Part shown: positions 6,613 through 7,113 of the stretch, one piece after another | Position numbering within the stretch: position 1 is the first letter of the stretch | Layout: every line of letters starts with the position of its first letter | Assembly: GCA_002472145.1 (NCBI GenBank) | Contig: DKRJ01000014.1 | Span: 1-7,113, forward strand | Direction: 5' to 3' | Source of the DNA: Clostridiales bacterium UBA7285 | GTDB lineage: Bacteria > Bacillota > Clostridia > Peptostreptococcales > Anaerovoracaceae | DNA: 7,113 bases | Notes under the pieces: generated by a model | What the model saw: the letters and a program-made list of their open reading frames with translations, nothing else | What the model was told of the DNA's origin: nothing | Database searches by the model: none | Made by a program: the position numbers and the translations under genes

Positions 6613-6753
6613 ATGTTCAGAAACTTTTTCGGATTCCTCGGAGGGATCCACGAAGCACAGGACAACGGCATCACCGACGTCAAACGCGCCGAGCAGGAGT
6701 TCTGGATCTCCGCGGGCCCGCTGAGCTGCAAGGAAGATCGCATGATTTTCTAA
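6613..6753 (+). CDS. 46-residue microprotein A (unknown family, paralogue of the next gene)
   Basis: I do not recognise this protein. The ATG at 6613 follows AGAGGTAAGGA (6601-6611), a usable ribosome binding site. An in-frame ATG at 6493 would give 86 residues but would run through the AT-rich candidate promoter region and lacks such a site. Codon third positions are mostly C or G, as in the neighbouring real genes, which supports coding. The N terminus is aromatic and glycine-rich (MFRNFFGFLGG), the middle is charged, and a WISAGPLSC segment (31-39) carries the only cysteine. There is no clear signal peptide or membrane span. It has the same length as the microprotein at 6849-6989 and aligns with it without gaps: Phe5, Leu9, Asp17, Val23, Arg25, Ala26, Ala34, Pro36, Leu37 and Ile45 are shared, plus Met1. 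It is divergent from nrdJ. A signalling peptide, small regulator or modified-peptide precursor are possibilities only. Confidence 0.72.
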   Translation: MFRNFFGFLGGIHEAQDNGITDVKRAEQEFWISAGPLSCKEDRMIF

Positions 6754-6848
6754 GTAAACCGTCACAACTGATATCAAGAGCAGATAATAAATAACAAAGA
6801 TCAAAGAACAAAAAGCACAAAGCATAAAGGATCAAGGAGGCAGCAACA
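6754..6848 (+). other. A-rich spacer with a perfect Shine-Dalgarno between the microprotein genes
   Basis: The spacer is dominated by A and purines with little secondary structure, and ends in AAGGAGG (6834-6840), eight bases before the second ATG. There is no recognisable terminator or convincing promoter in it, so both small genes are probably on one transcript. An unstructured leader plus an ideal ribosome binding site predicts strong translation of the second gene. Minus-strand frames through here look hydrophobic only because A-rich DNA reads as T-rich codons on the other strand. Confidence 0.6.
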
Positions 6849-6989
6849 ATGAAAAATCTTTTCACATTCGTACTTCATCAGCCGGTAGGAATGGGCGACG
6901 AATACACCAAAGCGGTTCTCCGCGCTGACCACGACGTACTCATGGAGGCGGCTCCTCTCTATTACCTGAACAACGTCACCATCAGGTAG
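6849..6989 (+). CDS. 46-residue microprotein B (unknown family, paralogue of the preceding gene)
   Basis: I do not recognise this protein. It begins at the ATG at 6849 behind an ideal AAGGAGG and ends with TAG. The length is exactly 46 residues, equal to microprotein A. The pair share Met1, Phe5, Leu9, Asp17, Val23, Arg25, Ala26, Ala34, Pro36, Leu37 and Ile45 in the same register, with acidic residues at 27 and 29 and hydrophobics at 30-32 in both. The shared signature is V-x-R-A-[DE]-x-[DE]-hydrophobic(3)-x-A-x-P-L. Codon choice differs between the copies even at shared residues (for example Ala26 is GCC in A and GCT in B), so the duplication is old and the similarity is at protein level. 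It has no cysteine, no obvious signal peptide and no membrane helix. G/C-rich third positions support coding. Two hairpins follow its stop. Confidence 0.75.
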   Translation: MKNLFTFVLHQPVGMGDEYTKAVLRADHDVLMEAAPLYYLNNVTIR

Positions 6990-7060
6990 TTCGGACCAAA
7001 GCCGAAACGCAGCGGCCCTAAGCCGCCTGCGCATATCAATTACGACCTCTGTTTTTCTTT
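6990..7060 (+). terminator. Tandem hairpins and T-rich tract after the microprotein genes
   Basis: Directly after the stop of microprotein B, TTCGG (6990-6994) pairs with CCGAA (7002-7006). One base on, CGCAGCGGC (7008-7016) pairs with GCCGC(C)TGCG (7022-7031), a nine-pair stem with one bulged C and loop CCTAA. A T-rich tract (GTTTTTCTTTT, 7051-7061) follows, but about 20 nt after the stem, so this is not a textbook intrinsic terminator. It may end the transcript inefficiently, or serve as a protective 3' structure. Confidence 0.45.
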
Positions 7061-7075
7061 TCAATTTTCATAAAC

Positions 7076-7093
7076 AAAAAACGCTCCGCGGCG
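7076..7093 (-). terminator. Weak candidate terminator for a gene entering from the right
   Basis: Read on the minus strand, a short GC stem (CGC with GCG plus one further pair past a bulge, 7082-7093) is followed by six T. It would suit a minus-strand gene ending just right of the window; a TAA lies on that strand at 7112-7110. The stem is short, and no coding sequence can be shown. Confidence 0.28.
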
Positions 7094-7113
7094 CATGATA
7101 TGCTCCCCATTAG

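Noticed and set aside
6613..6753. Microprotein A as a double-glycine-leader bacteriocin
   Set aside because: The GG at residues 10-11 would leave an unusually short leader, microprotein B has no GG, and no transporter or immunity gene is visible in the window.
6580..7064. Minus-strand hydrophobic open frames (possible small membrane proteins)
   Set aside because: They are mirror images of the A-rich spacer and the two microprotein genes, have no Shine-Dalgarno sites, and use start codons inside those features.

Overview
The window looks like chromosome from an anaerobic, fairly GC-rich Clostridia-type Firmicute. The evidence is strong Shine-Dalgarno sites, housekeeping proteins of clostridial type (a biosynthetic acetyl-CoA thiolase, a DUF2156 protein, a class U-like sirtuin, a B12-dependent ribonucleotide reductase) and AT-rich intergenic regions with intrinsic terminators. 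The genus cannot be fixed from sequence alone.

Layout. About nine tenths of the window is a co-directional minus-strand cluster. In transcription order it is nrdJ (class II ribonucleotide reductase, 6288-3967), a Sir2 NAD-dependent deacylase (3867-3145), surE (3148-2384, overlapping the Sir2 gene by 4 nt and starting with TTG), a DUF2156 protein (2363-1428) and an acetyl-CoA acetyltransferase (1298-117). A strong hairpin terminator (46-81) closes the cluster. Sir2-surE-DUF2156 are packed tightly enough to be one transcription unit. nrdJ and the thiolase are set off by roughly 100-130 bp spacers with unusual structure: a 23-bp direct repeat after nrdJ, and a compact three-way-junction inverted repeat before the thiolase.

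The 324-bp spacer upstream of nrdJ (6289-6612) is regulatory. It holds a near-consensus minus-strand promoter (TTGAAC-N17-TATAAT) with one NrdR box filling its spacer and a second box exactly 31 bp upstream, so nrdJ is very likely under NrdR (dATP/ATP-sensing) repression. This promoter also rules out a longer nrdJ reading frame. The rest of the spacer faces right, with an 11-bp-periodic TTTACACC direct repeat and candidate plus-strand promoters.

To the right lie two tandem plus-strand microprotein genes (6613-6753 and 6849-6989), each with a good ribosome binding site and each encoding exactly 46 residues. They align without a gap (11 identities plus several conservative changes, densest at residues 23-37), so they appear to be diverged paralogues. 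I recognise no family for them. They are followed by two tandem hairpins and a T-rich tract. This pair is the most novel element in the window; the other genes are well-known families.
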